A stretch of DNA of 64,000 nt from Nonomuraea africana. Lineage in GTDB: Bacteria > Actinomycetota > Actinomycetes > Streptosporangiales > Streptosporangiaceae. Location of the stretch: the NCBI RefSeq assembly GCF_014873535.1, contig NZ_JADBEF010000001.1, positions 2,046,001 to 2,110,000 on the forward strand, given 5' to 3'. A model generated the notes under the pieces. It was not told the DNA's origin. It did no database searches and saw only the letters and a program-made list of their open reading frames with translations. The position numbers were made by a program, and so were the translations under genes. Positions 25,159 to 33,753 of this stretch are shown piece by piece; the first letter of the stretch is position 1; each line of letters opens with the position of its first letter.

Positions 25159-25541
25159 CCGAGCTGCCCCCGCTCACCGAGACCACGACCCTGCGCAGGC
25201 TCGTGGAGTACGCCGGAGCGTCGGGCGACTTCTACGACATGCACTACGACCTGGACTTCGCGCGCGCCCTCGGCCACCCAGAGCTGGCCGTGCACGGCCT
25301 GCTCAAAGCGGCCTACCTGGGGCGGACGGTCACCTCCTGGCTGGCGGGCCGCGGCCGGCTGACCACGCTGGAGGTCAGCTACCGCGGCATGGACTTTCGC
25401 GACCGCCCCCACACCTGCCGCGGCCGGGTGGTCACCACCGACGGACGGCGCGCCGAGCTGGAGCTGTGGGGCGAGGACGACACCGGCCGCCGCACCACGT
25501 TGGGCCGCGCAGAAGTGATCTTTGACAAGGAGAATCCCTGA
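25155..25541 (+). CDS. MaoC-like dehydratase, catalytic half
   Basis: 128 aa. The (R)-hydratase catalytic pair is Asp25 and His30 in GASGDFYDMHYD, followed by LAVHGLLKAAYLGR, the overhanging segment that lines the tunnel. It should work with the product of the preceding gene to hydrate or dehydrate a CoA thioester. TGATG overlap with the next gene. Similar split pairs hydrate mesaconyl- or itaconyl-type CoA esters in other organisms; the substrate here is inference only. Confidence 0.87.
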   Translation: MTELPPLTETTTLRRLVEYAGASGDFYDMHYDLDFARALGHPELAVHGLLKAAYLGRTVTSWLAGRGRLTTLEVSYRGMDFRDRPHTCRGRVVTTDGRRAELELWGEDDTGRRTTLGRAEVIFDKENP

Positions 25542-26473
25542 TGCCCACCCTCACCGAACTCCACGCCCTCACCGCCCGCCTCGGCCACCCGGTGCTGCGG
25601 GCGCCGTCCGACTCCACTGCCAGGTTCTCCGACGGCTCGGCCTACCGGTTCGAGATCCCCAGCGTCGAGGGGCCCGAGGTGCTGCTGGCCGTACTGGAAG
25701 AGGCGGACCGGCGCGAGGTGCGCGTGGACCGCACCTCCCAGGGCAGCGGCGTGATGATGCTGACCGACGCCGAGATCAGCACCATGGCGAAGCTCGGCGC
25801 CGAGCGCGGCATCGAGATCAACCTGTTCCTCGGCCCGCGGGCCGCGTGGGACACCGGCGGCCAGGCCAAGCTCACCCAGGCCGTCGGCGCGGCGGCGCGC
25901 GGCAACGCGATGGTGGCGGCCTGCGTGGCCGACGCGCTGCGGGCCTGTGATCTCGGCATCCGCAGCCTGCTCGTCGGCGACCTGGGCGTGCTCGAGATCC
26001 TCGACCGGCTCAAGAGGGACGGCACGCTCCCCGCCGGCCTCGTCCTGAAGACCTCGGTGCTGATGCCGCTGACCAACGGGCCGACCGCCGGCGTCCTGAG
26101 CCGCCTCGGTGCCTCCACGCTGAACGTCGCCACCGACCTCAGCCCTGCCCACCTCGGCGAGATCCGCGCCGCCACCGACCTGCCGATCGACCTCTACCTC
26201 GAAGTGCCGGACGATCAGGGGGGATTCATCCGCTTCTACGAGACCGCCGAGATCATCAAGGCGGCCGCGCCGGTCTACCTGAAGATGGGACTGCGTAACG
26301 CGCCCAACATCTATCCCTCGGGTGGGCACCTGGGCGCGGTGCCGAAGGAACTGGGCAGGGAGCGGGTGCGGCGCGCGGCGCTCGTCCAGCGGCTGCTGGG
26401 CGAGCTGGCCCCGGAGCTCGCCACCCGCTCCGCGCCCTCGCGCCCGAAGGACCTCGGCATCCCCGAGGTCTGA
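25541..26473 (+). CDS. unrecognised protein of the carboxylate locus, possible TIM barrel
   Basis: 310 aa, last gene of the rightward operon and translationally coupled (TGATG). Alternating strands and helices read as a probable beta/alpha barrel: GIEINLFLGPRAAWDTGGQA near residue 89, then IRSLLVGDLGVLEILDRL, LVLKTSVLMPLTNGPT, LNVATDLSPAHLGEIR, LPIDLYLEVPDDQGG and PVYLKMGLRNAPNIYP. A distant link to U32 peptidase-like barrels is conceivable, but I see no diagnostic motif. In a pathway without an obvious lyase, it is a candidate for the missing C-C-bond-cleaving or isomerising enzyme. No signal peptide. Confidence 0.7.
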   Translation: MPTLTELHALTARLGHPVLRAPSDSTARFSDGSAYRFEIPSVEGPEVLLAVLEEADRREVRVDRTSQGSGVMMLTDAEISTMAKLGAERGIEINLFLGPRAAWDTGGQAKLTQAVGAAARGNAMVAACVADALRACDLGIRSLLVGDLGVLEILDRLKRDGTLPAGLVLKTSVLMPLTNGPTAGVLSRLGASTLNVATDLSPAHLGEIRAATDLPIDLYLEVPDDQGGFIRFYETAEIIKAAAPVYLKMGLRNAPNIYPSGGHLGAVPKELGRERVRRAALVQRLLGELAPELATRSAPSRPKDLGIPEV

Positions 26474-26570
26474 CATCCCGCCACACCGGGAAACCCCGGC
26501 CTGCGCACAAGGACGCAGTGGTGGGAGCGGCTCGTCATTCGAATGGCTCGGTCACCACCGAGGACGCTCT

Positions 26571-27716
26571 CTACGGCCTGGCGTCGGCCGCCGCGCGCAG
26601 GACGGCGGGAACCAGGCGGCGGTTCTCCGGGGCTCCGCCGCCTCCGCCGAACGAGAAGCGGCGGCGGGTGTAGGCATAGGCGATGCCGCTGCGGGGGTCG
26701 GCGAAGGACTGGGCGCCGACCGCGCCGCTGTGGCCGAAGGCGTCCGCGCCCAGGTCGGGATAGCGGACGGCCTGCGCCTCGAAACCGAGCAGGAAGTGGT
26801 CGCGCTCACCCGTGACCAGGTCGGGGCCCGTGGAGTGCGGCCTGGTGAACTCGGCGAGGGTGCCGGGGTCGAGGAGCGGCGGCCTGCCGTCGATCTCGCT
26901 GATGGCCGCGGCGTACATCCCGGCCAGGCCACGGGCGTTGCCCACGCTGCCGGACGAGGCGGGGCCGAGCGCCCGTACCGCGCGGGTGTTGGCGAAGTCG
27001 GTGAGGTCGGTGGGCGGCGTGGCGTTGAGGTTGAACGCGATGCCCGTCAGGCTGTCGGGGGCCGGCGCGTTCGCCTCCGCCATGGCGCGTTCGTGCGGCA
27101 GCAGCGGCTGGACCGCCACGTATCGGGGTTCGAGCGCTTCGGGGAGACCGAGGTAGAAGTCCAGGCCGTACGGCGCGCGCACGCGCTCCTCGTACACCTG
27201 CTGGAGCGTCCGCCCGGTGGCGCGGCGGATCACCTCGCCGACCAGCGCCCCGATCACGAACGCGTGGTAGCCGTAACCGGCTCCGGGCCGCCAGTGGGGC
27301 CGCCGGCCGGCGAGCCGAGCGGCGAGGAGGCGGTCGTCGGCCAGTTCGGCCGTGCTGAAGCCGCCCTCCACGCCGATCAGCCCGGCGCGGTGCGCGAGCA
27401 GGTCCCGCAGGGTGAGGTCGCCCTTGCCCTCGGCGGCGAACTCGGGCCAGTAGGAGGCGACGGTCGCGTCCAGCTTCAGCACGCCGTCCTGCACCAGCAG
27501 GGCCGCGACGAGGTGCGCCGCGCCCTTGGCGGAGGAGTAGAGGGCGTGCAGCGAGTCACCCGTGACGCCGTCGCCGGTCCAGAGGTCGACGACCTGCCTG
27601 CCGTACAGGTAGACCGCCAGCTGGGCGCCGAGACCCGCCTCGGCGGCGGCCGCGGCGGCGAACTCGGTCCTGACCTCTTCGAACCCTGCCGACACGGTCC
27701 CGTAGATCTTGGTCAT
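26571..27716 (-). CDS. serine hydrolase, beta-lactamase/EstB family
   Basis: 381 aa, no export signal, so a cytosolic esterase is likelier than a beta-lactamase. The SxxK nucleophile motif is in LYSSAKGAAHL (about residue 61), and the second motif Tyr is in GYGYHAFVIGALVGEVIRR. LRDLLAHRAGLIGVEGG is the usual intervening element. Length is normal for class C-like esterases. Convergent with the carboxylate operon and probably separate from it. Substrate unknown. Confidence 0.88.
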   Translation of the reverse strand: MTKIYGTVSAGFEEVRTEFAAAAAAEAGLGAQLAVYLYGRQVVDLWTGDGVTGDSLHALYSSAKGAAHLVAALLVQDGVLKLDATVASYWPEFAAEGKGDLTLRDLLAHRAGLIGVEGGFSTAELADDRLLAARLAGRRPHWRPGAGYGYHAFVIGALVGEVIRRATGRTLQQVYEERVRAPYGLDFYLGLPEALEPRYVAVQPLLPHERAMAEANAPAPDSLTGIAFNLNATPPTDLTDFANTRAVRALGPASSGSVGNARGLAGMYAAAISEIDGRPPLLDPGTLAEFTRPHSTGPDLVTGERDHFLLGFEAQAVRYPDLGADAFGHSGAVGAQSFADPRSGIAYAYTRRRFSFGGGGGAPENRRLVPAVLRAAADARP

Positions 27717-27742
27717 GTCGGTCTCCTGGCGGTCGTCGAAGG

Positions 27743-28363
27743 TCAGACGAGGACGGGGGCGGCGCTGATGGCGCGGGCGAACCTCACGACGCGCTCGGCC
27801 TGGATCCTAGCGGCGGCGCGGGTGGTGTCACCGACAGGGGCGGTGCCTCCGGCGTCGCAGTGCGAGGTGCCGTACGGGTTGCCGTCGGCGAACTTGTCGG
27901 GGTGGGTGTAGCCGGGGGCCACGACGATGCCGCCGAAGTGGTGGAAGGTGTTGCTGAGAGCCAGCAGGGTCGACTCGTGCCCGCCGTGCTGGGTGCCGGT
28001 GGAGGTGAAGCCGCTGTAGACCTTGTCGGCCAGCAGTCCCTGCTGCCAGACGCCGCCCAGCGTGTCCAGGAACTGCTTGAGCTGCGAGGAGATGTTCCCG
28101 AACCGGGTCGGGGAGCCGAAGATCACGGCGTCGGCCCAGATCAGGTCATCGGCGGTGGCCACGGCGACGTCGGCGGTCGCGGCGTGGTTCGCGGCCCAGG
28201 CGGGGTTGGCGTCGATGGCCTCCTGCGGGGCGAGTTCGGCGACCTTGCGCAGCCGGACCTCGGCATCGGCCTTCCAGGCGGCCGCCGCCATCTCCTGGGC
28301 GATCTGCGCGATGTTGCCGGTAGCGGAGTAGTAGATGATCGCAAGCTTGACGGTGGTGCTCAT
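27743..28363 (-). CDS. wrbA: NAD(P)H:quinone oxidoreductase WrbA
   Basis: 206 aa from the ATG at 28363. Flavodoxin-like fold with the FMN phosphate loop YYSATGNIAQIAQEM at residues 10-24. Family motifs FGSPTRFGNISSQLKQFLD, SGFTSTGTQHGGHESTLL and GNPYGTSHCDAGG are all present. Reduces quinones by two electrons to avoid semiquinone radicals. Divergent from a LysR gene with a palindromic site between them, so it is likely induced by quinones or redox stress through that regulator. Confidence 0.93.
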   Translation of the reverse strand: MSTTVKLAIIYYSATGNIAQIAQEMAAAAWKADAEVRLRKVAELAPQEAIDANPAWAANHAATADVAVATADDLIWADAVIFGSPTRFGNISSQLKQFLDTLGGVWQQGLLADKVYSGFTSTGTQHGGHESTLLALSNTFHHFGGIVVAPGYTHPDKFADGNPYGTSHCDAGGTAPVGDTTRAAARIQAERVVRFARAISAAPVLV

Positions 28364-28448
28364 ATCGAACTTCTCCCAAGAAGAGGGCTCATGTGGTGCG
28401 TCAAGCATCGAAGAGCCACCAGTCCCGAACAATGCCGATGTGTGGAAC

Positions 28449-28473
28449 CATTGGTGAGCGAAGTTCACCAATG
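28449..28473. promoter_or_regulatory. LysR operator candidate CATTGGTGA-N7-TCACCAATG over the lysR start
   Basis: Perfect 9-bp arms (28449-28457 and 28465-28473) separated by 7 bp. The right arm includes the ATG of the LysR gene. There is no Shine-Dalgarno sequence before that ATG, so the transcript may be leaderless and the site would block its own promoter. It lies 86 bp upstream of the divergent wrbA start. Confidence 0.75.
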
Positions 28474-29376
28474 AAAGCGGCGACGTTGGACCAGCACGAG
28501 ATAGAGACGTTCCTGACGCTCGCCGAGGAGCTTCACTTCCGGCGTACGGCCGAGCGCCTCGGCCTCTCCCAGGGCCGGACCAGCCAGATCATCAGCAAGC
28601 TCGAACGACGCATCGGCGCCGCCCTGTTCGAGCGCACCAGCCGCAGGGTCAGCCTGACCCCGCTCGGCCGTCAGCTCCGCGACGGCATCGAGCCCGCCTA
28701 CCGGCAGATCCAGCAGGAGATCGCCAAGGCGGTGGACACCGGGCGCAAGGTCAGCGGGACACTGCGCCTCGGCTTCCTCGGCCCCGCGACCGCGGAGGCG
28801 CTCACCCAGGTGATCGACGCCTTCCGCGGCCTCCATCCCGACTGCGAGGTCCAGCTGACCATGGAGACGCAGCTCGACGACCACCTGGCGCCGCTGCGCG
28901 ACGGCACCGTCGACATGCTGGCGACGCTGTTCCCCGTGCGGGAACCCGACATCACCGTGGGGCCCGCGCTCCTGCGCGAGAGCTACGTGCTGGCCGTCTC
29001 CGCCCGACACCCCTTCGCCCGCCGCGACAGCGTCGTCCTGGACGACCTCGCCAGGGACACGGTCCTGTCCATCGACGGCGCCCCCGCGTACTGGCTGGAC
29101 AGCCACAGCCCGCAACGGACCAGCACCGGCGAGCCGATCCGGCGCGGACCGCTGGTGAAGACCTTCCAGGCGGTGCTGGCGCTGGTCGCGGCGGGGACGG
29201 CCATGACCCCGCTGACCAGTCAGGCCACCCGCTACTACGCCAGGCCGGACGTCGCCTACATCCCCATCGCCGACGCGCCGCAGGCCGTCTACGGGCTCGT
29301 CTGGAGAAGCGCGGCGGAGAACGCCAGGATCCGCGCCTTCGCCGACCTCGCGGCCCGCACCGCTCCCGCCGCGTAG
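28471..29376 (+). CDS. LysR family regulator
   Basis: 301 aa from the ATG at 28471 (MKAATLDQHEIETFLTLAEE). The helix-turn-helix is FRRTAERLGLSQGRTSQIISKLERRIG at about residues 22-48. The effector domain follows the usual order (GTLRLGFLGPATAEALTQVIDAF, then LRDGTVDMLATLFPV). An upstream in-frame start (28393) would put the operator inside the gene. Divergent from wrbA, which it probably controls. Confidence 0.9.
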   Translation: MKAATLDQHEIETFLTLAEELHFRRTAERLGLSQGRTSQIISKLERRIGAALFERTSRRVSLTPLGRQLRDGIEPAYRQIQQEIAKAVDTGRKVSGTLRLGFLGPATAEALTQVIDAFRGLHPDCEVQLTMETQLDDHLAPLRDGTVDMLATLFPVREPDITVGPALLRESYVLAVSARHPFARRDSVVLDDLARDTVLSIDGAPAYWLDSHSPQRTSTGEPIRRGPLVKTFQAVLALVAAGTAMTPLTSQATRYYARPDVAYIPIADAPQAVYGLVWRSAAENARIRAFADLAARTAPAA

Positions 29377-29677
29377 CCCGCCCATGTGGCCATCCGGGAT
29401 GAAGGGTCAGCGCAGGCCGACGCGTGTCGGAGCGGTTGTGCGCGAGCAGATGGTCCAGCCGCGCGTCCAGTGTCGCGGCGTGGCGGCCGGCCGAGACGAG
29501 GACCGGCCGCCGGGGGTCGTACCTGCGGCTGACACTCGCGTCGGCATCCGCGCCGGTGATCGGGAGGACCCGCGTCCTGAAAAAAATCCGGCCAGCCATG
29601 TAGAGAACAGGCGGACGGCTCCGACCTCCCCCTGAAGGCGGCGCCGGACGAGCGCCGGGAACGCAGGAGGCAGTGAG
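29377..29677. other. 301-bp intergenic stretch, no supported gene
   Basis: Between the LysR gene and the RibD-like reductase. A leftward frame from an ATG at 29600 gives protein-like text (RVLPITGADADASVSRRYD, then VSAGRHAATLDARLDHLL) but runs antisense into the LysR gene without a stop, so I do not call it. The rightward reductase gene must be expressed from here, and GGAGG lies just before its ATG. Possibly holds a decayed gene end. Confidence 0.35.
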
Positions 29678-30277
29678 ATGAGCAAGGTCACTTGTGACAT
29701 GGCGATGTCCCTCGACGGCTTCGTGGCAGGTCCGAACCAGAGCCTGGACGAGCCGTTCGGCGAGGGCGTGGGCGAGCGCCTGCACCGATGGATGTTCGAC
29801 GAGCCCGAGCGGCACGCCACGGTGATCGAGGGCATCACCGCGGCCGGAGCCTTCATCATGGGCCGCAACATGTTCGGCCCCGGCCGCGGCGCCTGGGACC
29901 TGGACTGGAACGGCTGGTGGGGCGACGAGCCGCCGTACCACGCGCCGGTCTTCGTCCTCACTCACCACCCGCGCGAGCAGTTGACGATGAAGGGTGGCAC
30001 GACGTTCACCTTCGTCAGCGACGGGATCGAGGCGGCGATGGCCCAGGCGCGCGAGGCCGCCGGCGACCGCGACGTCGCCATCGCCGGTGGCGCGGAGACG
30101 GTGAACCAGTACCTGGCGGCAGGGCTCATCGATGAGCTGCGCCTGCACGTCGCGCCCGTGATCCTCGGCAGAGGCGAGCGGCTGCTCGACAACGTCGGGG
30201 ACATCACCCTTGAACCCCTCGGCGACCCCTCGGGCACCAGCCTCGTCACCCACCTGACGTACCGGGTGATCCGGTAG
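29678..30277 (+). CDS. RibD C-terminal/dihydrofolate reductase-like protein
   Basis: 199 aa. Opens with MSKVTCDMAMSLDGFVAGPN, then GAFIMGRNMFGPGRGAWD, and ends with VAIAGGAETVNQYLAAGLIDELRLHVAPVILGRGERL. This is the standard order of the RibD C-terminal reductase family, which binds NADPH. These single-domain members are common in actinomycetes, and their substrates are usually unknown; it is not a folate-pathway DHFR. Likely a single gene with a good RBS (GGAGG). Confidence 0.9.
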   Translation: MSKVTCDMAMSLDGFVAGPNQSLDEPFGEGVGERLHRWMFDEPERHATVIEGITAAGAFIMGRNMFGPGRGAWDLDWNGWWGDEPPYHAPVFVLTHHPREQLTMKGGTTFTFVSDGIEAAMAQAREAAGDRDVAIAGGAETVNQYLAAGLIDELRLHVAPVILGRGERLLDNVGDITLEPLGDPSGTSLVTHLTYRVIR

Positions 30278-30588
30278 AAGGCTGTGGTCCGGTCAACCAG
30301 GCGATTCCGGCGACGGTTCGCCTTCACCCGCAACCGGTTCTCGGCCCAGCACGGCCACGCCGGTGTCCCCGTCCCCGCGATCCGCCACTTCAAGGCCGTG
30401 TCGGCTGTCCCTGGGGTGCTTCCTCTTCAGGACCGTCGATCGAGGGCGGCCGACAGGCCCCTTTGACGGCAAGAATATGCAGGTCAAACCGCATCGTGGG
30501 TTCCTCGGCGATACGCTGGAGGTCGAGCCTGACTCCGGCGCCCGACCGGACGGCCGGCACCGGACGGCCGGGCCGAAGGGAGGCATCG
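30278..30588. other. 311-bp intergenic stretch with a TTTGAC/GTCAAA inverted repeat
   Basis: No convincing gene is present. An inverted repeat TTTGAC (30462-30467) and GTCAAA (30483-30488) with 15-bp spacing lies about 100 bp upstream of the DUF2267 gene and could be part of its promoter or an operator. The rest is GC-rich sequence without motif. Confidence 0.35.
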
Positions 30589-30978
30589 ATGCACTACGAA
30601 GAGTTCCTTGCCAAGGTCCGTGAACGCGGCGAGTACGCCGACACGCAGGAGGCCGAACAGGTCACCCGCGTGGTGCTCGGCGCGCTGGCCCGCCGACTCA
30701 ACCCCGGCGAAGTGGACGACCTCGCCGCCCAACTACCCCACCAGCTCGCAACGGCCCTGCCCACGGATCACGATCGGGCCGAGTCATTCCGGGTCCAGGA
30801 GTTCCTGCGACGGGTCGCCGCGGCCACCGGAGCCACCGAACGCACCGCCGAGTGGGATGCCAGCGCGGTGTTGTGCACCGTGGCCGAGGCGGTCTCCGGC
30901 GGTGAGCTCAACGATGTGCTGACCCAGCTGCCGTCCGGGTTCGCGGTGCTGTTCGGTAAACCCAGCCTCAGCGGCTGA
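30589..30978 (+). CDS. DUF2267 domain protein
   Basis: 129 aa from the ATG at 30589, with AAGGGAGG 6 nt upstream. The text MHYEEFLAKVRERGEYADTQ, then VTRVVLGALARRLNPGEVDDLAAQLP, and the second half-repeat VLCTVAEAVSGGELNDVLTQLP are characteristic of DUF2267, an all-helical family with two similar halves. Function is not established; homologues are often stress-induced. Single gene. Confidence 0.88.
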   Translation: MHYEEFLAKVRERGEYADTQEAEQVTRVVLGALARRLNPGEVDDLAAQLPHQLATALPTDHDRAESFRVQEFLRRVAAATGATERTAEWDASAVLCTVAEAVSGGELNDVLTQLPSGFAVLFGKPSLSG

Positions 30979-31325
30979 CCTGCGGGCACCGGCTCGGACG
31001 AAGCGCCGTTCTCTGGGAGGTCGCCCCCCGCCCGAACATCCGAGTCACGTGACGCAGCGAGCAGTGCCACAGCGGAGCTCGGTCGGCGCATCTGTCATGC
31101 TCGTCGGCGTGGCTCAATGATCGCCTTCCGTTTTCCTCGATGGGGCCGCGCCGCGTGCTGATTTGGAACAGCAGTACTGCGCGTGCGGCCCCGAGGGTCA
31201 CTGACCACGGCCGCGTGATCGGGCTGGTCGACCACGTGCGAGCCGCGCACGGTCACGCCCGTGTCGAAGGGGCTCCACGTCCTGCCCTCGGCCGTACAGG
31301 AGTCGCCCTTACGCGGATAACGGGG
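30979..31325. other. 347-bp intergenic stretch, possible decayed gene end
   Basis: Holds a perfect 10-bp palindrome GTCACGTGAC at 31044-31053. The last part (about 31190-31315), read leftward, gives exoprotein-like text (YPRKGDSCTAEG, then WSPFDTGVTVRGSHVV) just downstream of the M6 protease stop. This could be the lost C-terminal end of that protease or another decayed gene. I see no intact ORF. Confidence 0.35.
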
Positions 31326-32504
31326 TCAGGTGCGAAGCCGCTCGACGTGTACGACGTCTCCTTCGACCTTGACGCGCACCTTCGCCGACTCGTCGGTGAA
31401 GACCTCGCCCGAGCCGTAGGCGCCGTCGTCGAGGGCGTGGCAGCCGGCCGGTGGGACGGCGTCGGGCTTGGCGTCCATCACGCGGATGGGCCCCTCACCC
31501 GTCGCCACCGCCGAGTCGACCCGGTAGATCACCATCCCGCCCGAGCACGCGCTTCCCGTCCGCGACTCGATGGCGTAGGCGCTCGTCTCGCCGGTTCTGA
31601 CCACGACGAGCTTGCGCCCGCCAGACCGTTCGACGGGGGTGAGCCGGTAGGTTCCGCCGGAGGCGGGCGCACACGCCACCTGGCCGTCGGAGATCCAGCC
31701 GAGCTTCCACGCGTGCCACGCGAAGGGCTGCGGCGACGGGCCGCTGATCAGCCCCATCACGTCCCAGCCGCCGACGAAGCGGTGGTGATCGGGTCCGGTG
31801 AAGGAGTAGAGGTCGGGCAGGCCGAAGATGTGGCCGGTCTCGTGGGCGAGCACCTTGTGCCCCCAGCGCCACATGTCCTGGCCGAACGTGACGCCCCACT
31901 TCACCTCGGCGCCGTCGGCGACCACGCCGCTCTGGGCCGGGTCCCACAGGTAGGTAGGCGAGAACCTCACCGCCGCCGCGTTCCTCGACGGGACGATGTA
32001 GACGACGTCGTAGGGGGAGAAGTCCACCTCGGCGTCGGCCGCGGCCACCGCCTGCCGGACGTAGAGCCGGTGCTGTTCGTAGCTGATACCCCTGTCGAAG
32101 CCGTAGGTGGTGCTGGCCTGCGGCATCCTGAACCACTTGTGCACCGGGGTGATGCTCAGCCGCGCCCTGCCGTACGACGCGGCGGCGAGCCACTGCCGGG
32201 CGGGCGCGAAGTGATCGGCGTACGGCGCGGTGCCGCCCTCGGCGGCCGCGTCGGGGAAGTCGACGAACAGCATGACGGCCCTGATCCGGCCGGTCGCGGC
32301 GCGGAACTGCCGGTGGTCGGTGTCGTGGCCCTCGTCGGTCCAGCCGGTACGGCCGGGCAGCGCGCACTCGGCGGCGCGAGCCTTGGCGGCGGGCGGCTCG
32401 GCGGCGGGCGGCTCGGCGGAGTGCGGTTCCAAGGCGTGGGCGGCCGTGGGGACTGCGAGGACGGACGCGGCGAGCGCGGTCGCCAGCACTAATCGACGCA
32501 ACAT
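31326..32504 (-). CDS. secreted M6 family metalloprotease
   Basis: 392 aa. Sec signal peptide at residues 1-25 (LVLATALAASVLAVPTAAHA). The zinc-binding motif HETGH is in LAHETGHIFGLPDLY near residue 222, followed by the met-turn-like GGWDVMGLISG. Both are diagnostic of immune-inhibitor-A-like (M6) peptidases. Shorter than many M6 enzymes because there is no large C-terminal domain. Last gene of an operon with a peptide importer and an iminopeptidase (14-bp gap), so it probably makes extracellular peptides that the importer then takes up. Confidence 0.88.
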   Translation of the reverse strand: MLRRLVLATALAASVLAVPTAAHALEPHSAEPPAAEPPAAKARAAECALPGRTGWTDEGHDTDHRQFRAATGRIRAVMLFVDFPDAAAEGGTAPYADHFAPARQWLAAASYGRARLSITPVHKWFRMPQASTTYGFDRGISYEQHRLYVRQAVAAADAEVDFSPYDVVYIVPSRNAAAVRFSPTYLWDPAQSGVVADGAEVKWGVTFGQDMWRWGHKVLAHETGHIFGLPDLYSFTGPDHHRFVGGWDVMGLISGPSPQPFAWHAWKLGWISDGQVACAPASGGTYRLTPVERSGGRKLVVVRTGETSAYAIESRTGSACSGGMVIYRVDSAVATGEGPIRVMDAKPDAVPPAGCHALDDGAYGSGEVFTDESAKVRVKVEGDVVHVERLRT

Positions 32505-32517
32505 CGGAGGGTTCCTT

Positions 32518-33753
32518 TCAGATCGCCAGTTCCATGAGCCGGGCGAGCACCCGCTCGCCCGAAGCGGTGACCCCGTCGTGCTCCCACTCGTTGGTGACCC
32601 AGGCGCGCACGTTGCCGACGGCCTGAACGGTCTCCAGTGAGAGGCCCGCGTCGACGTACATGTCGTCGTGGTAGACCACGGCCGCGACCGGCACCTGGTT
32701 GGCGGCCAGGCGGTCGAGGTCGTAGAGCGCGGGCCAGTCCGCCACGCGGGCGAGCTCGTCGGCGGCGTCGGCGAAGGGCCGCAGCGCCGCGACCTCCTCG
32801 AACATCCAGGGGTAGATCATCTCTCCGGTGAACAGCAGGGAGTCGGCGTCACGGCCGAAGTGGGGGAAGTCGGCGAGGGCCCGCTCGGCCGCCCAGGCGG
32901 TGGGCTTGGCCCCCTGGCCGTAGATGCTCTCCTGCAGCACCGCGAAGAGCGGGTTGCCGGTGAAGCCGGTGAGCTGCATGACCTGGTAGAGGAAGTCGTG
33001 TGACAGCTCGTCGCCGTCGAAGGCATCCTCGATCAGCCAGTGCACCCGATCGAACCCGTTTCCCATGCCGAAGGCCAGGCCGAGCGTCCTGAACCGGTGC
33101 GGGGTGAGCAGGTCACCGTCGGGCAACCTGACCCCGCCCTCGTGCAGCCGGTCGAGGATGCGCCCGACCCTGCCGGTGTCGGCGGGATAGCGGGAGTAGT
33201 ACTGCCTGACCTTGGCGGCGACCCTCGGGTAGGTACGGGCGTAGACCTCGTCGGCGGTGGCGGTAAGGCCGGGCAGCCCGCCCGTGACGTAGCAGGCCTT
33301 CAGCGCCTCGGGCGCCGTCGACAGGTACGTCATCGTCAGGAAGCCGCCGTAGCTCTGGCCCAGCGTCTCCCACCGCTCGACGCCGAGCCGCCGGCGGATC
33401 AGCTCGCAGTCGGCCACGATCGAGTCGGCCCTGAACTGCCGCAGGTACCCGGCCAGGTCGGCGACCCGCTCAGGGGTGCGCGGGGTGACAGGGGTACTGC
33501 GGCCGGTGCCGCGCTGGTCGAGAAGCAGCACCCGGTGCGTCCTGAGCGCGTGACGGAGCCAGCCGTCCGCGCCCAGCGGTCTGGGCGAGCGACCACCGGG
33601 ACCGCCCTGCAGGTAGAGCAGCCAGGGCAGGTCCTCCCCGGCCCGCGCGGCGTCGGCCACCTCACGGGCGAACACCTCGATCGAGGGGCCGCCGGGATCG
33701 GCGTGGTCGAGCGGGACGGGGAAGAGGTGATCGGCCAGGTGCAGCCTGGTCAC
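32518..33753 (-). CDS. proline-iminopeptidase-like alpha/beta hydrolase
   Basis: 411 aa from the GTG at 33753 (VTRLHLADHLFPVPLDHADP). Oxyanion motif LQGGPGGRSPRP near residue 49, nucleophile elbow LGQSYGGFLTM, and the C-terminal catalytic His candidate in WEHDGV. Family S33, which removes N-terminal proline or other residues from peptides. No signal peptide, so it is cytosolic. GTGA overlap with the upstream ABC ATPase gene ties it to peptide uptake. Confidence 0.88.
   Translation of the reverse strand: MTRLHLADHLFPVPLDHADPGGPSIEVFAREVADAARAGEDLPWLLYLQGGPGGRSPRPLGADGWLRHALRTHRVLLLDQRGTGRSTPVTPRTPERVADLAGYLRQFRADSIVADCELIRRRLGVERWETLGQSYGGFLTMTYLSTAPEALKACYVTGGLPGLTATADEVYARTYPRVAAKVRQYYSRYPADTGRVGRILDRLHEGGVRLPDGDLLTPHRFRTLGLAFGMGNGFDRVHWLIEDAFDGDELSHDFLYQVMQLTGFTGNPLFAVLQESIYGQGAKPTAWAAERALADFPHFGRDADSLLFTGEMIYPWMFEEVAALRPFADAADELARVADWPALYDLDRLAANQVPVAAVVYHDDMYVDAGLSLETVQAVGNVRAWVTNEWEHDGVTASGERVLARLMELAI

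Noticed and set aside
26486-26499. Hairpin between the U-type barrel gene and the serine hydrolase as a terminator
   Set aside because: The stem is only 5 bp (CCGGG/CCCGG) with no T-run, so it is too weak to call.
29407-29600. Leftward ORF with protein-like text from 29600
   Set aside because: It continues antisense through the LysR gene and has no recognisable domain or credible stop of its own.
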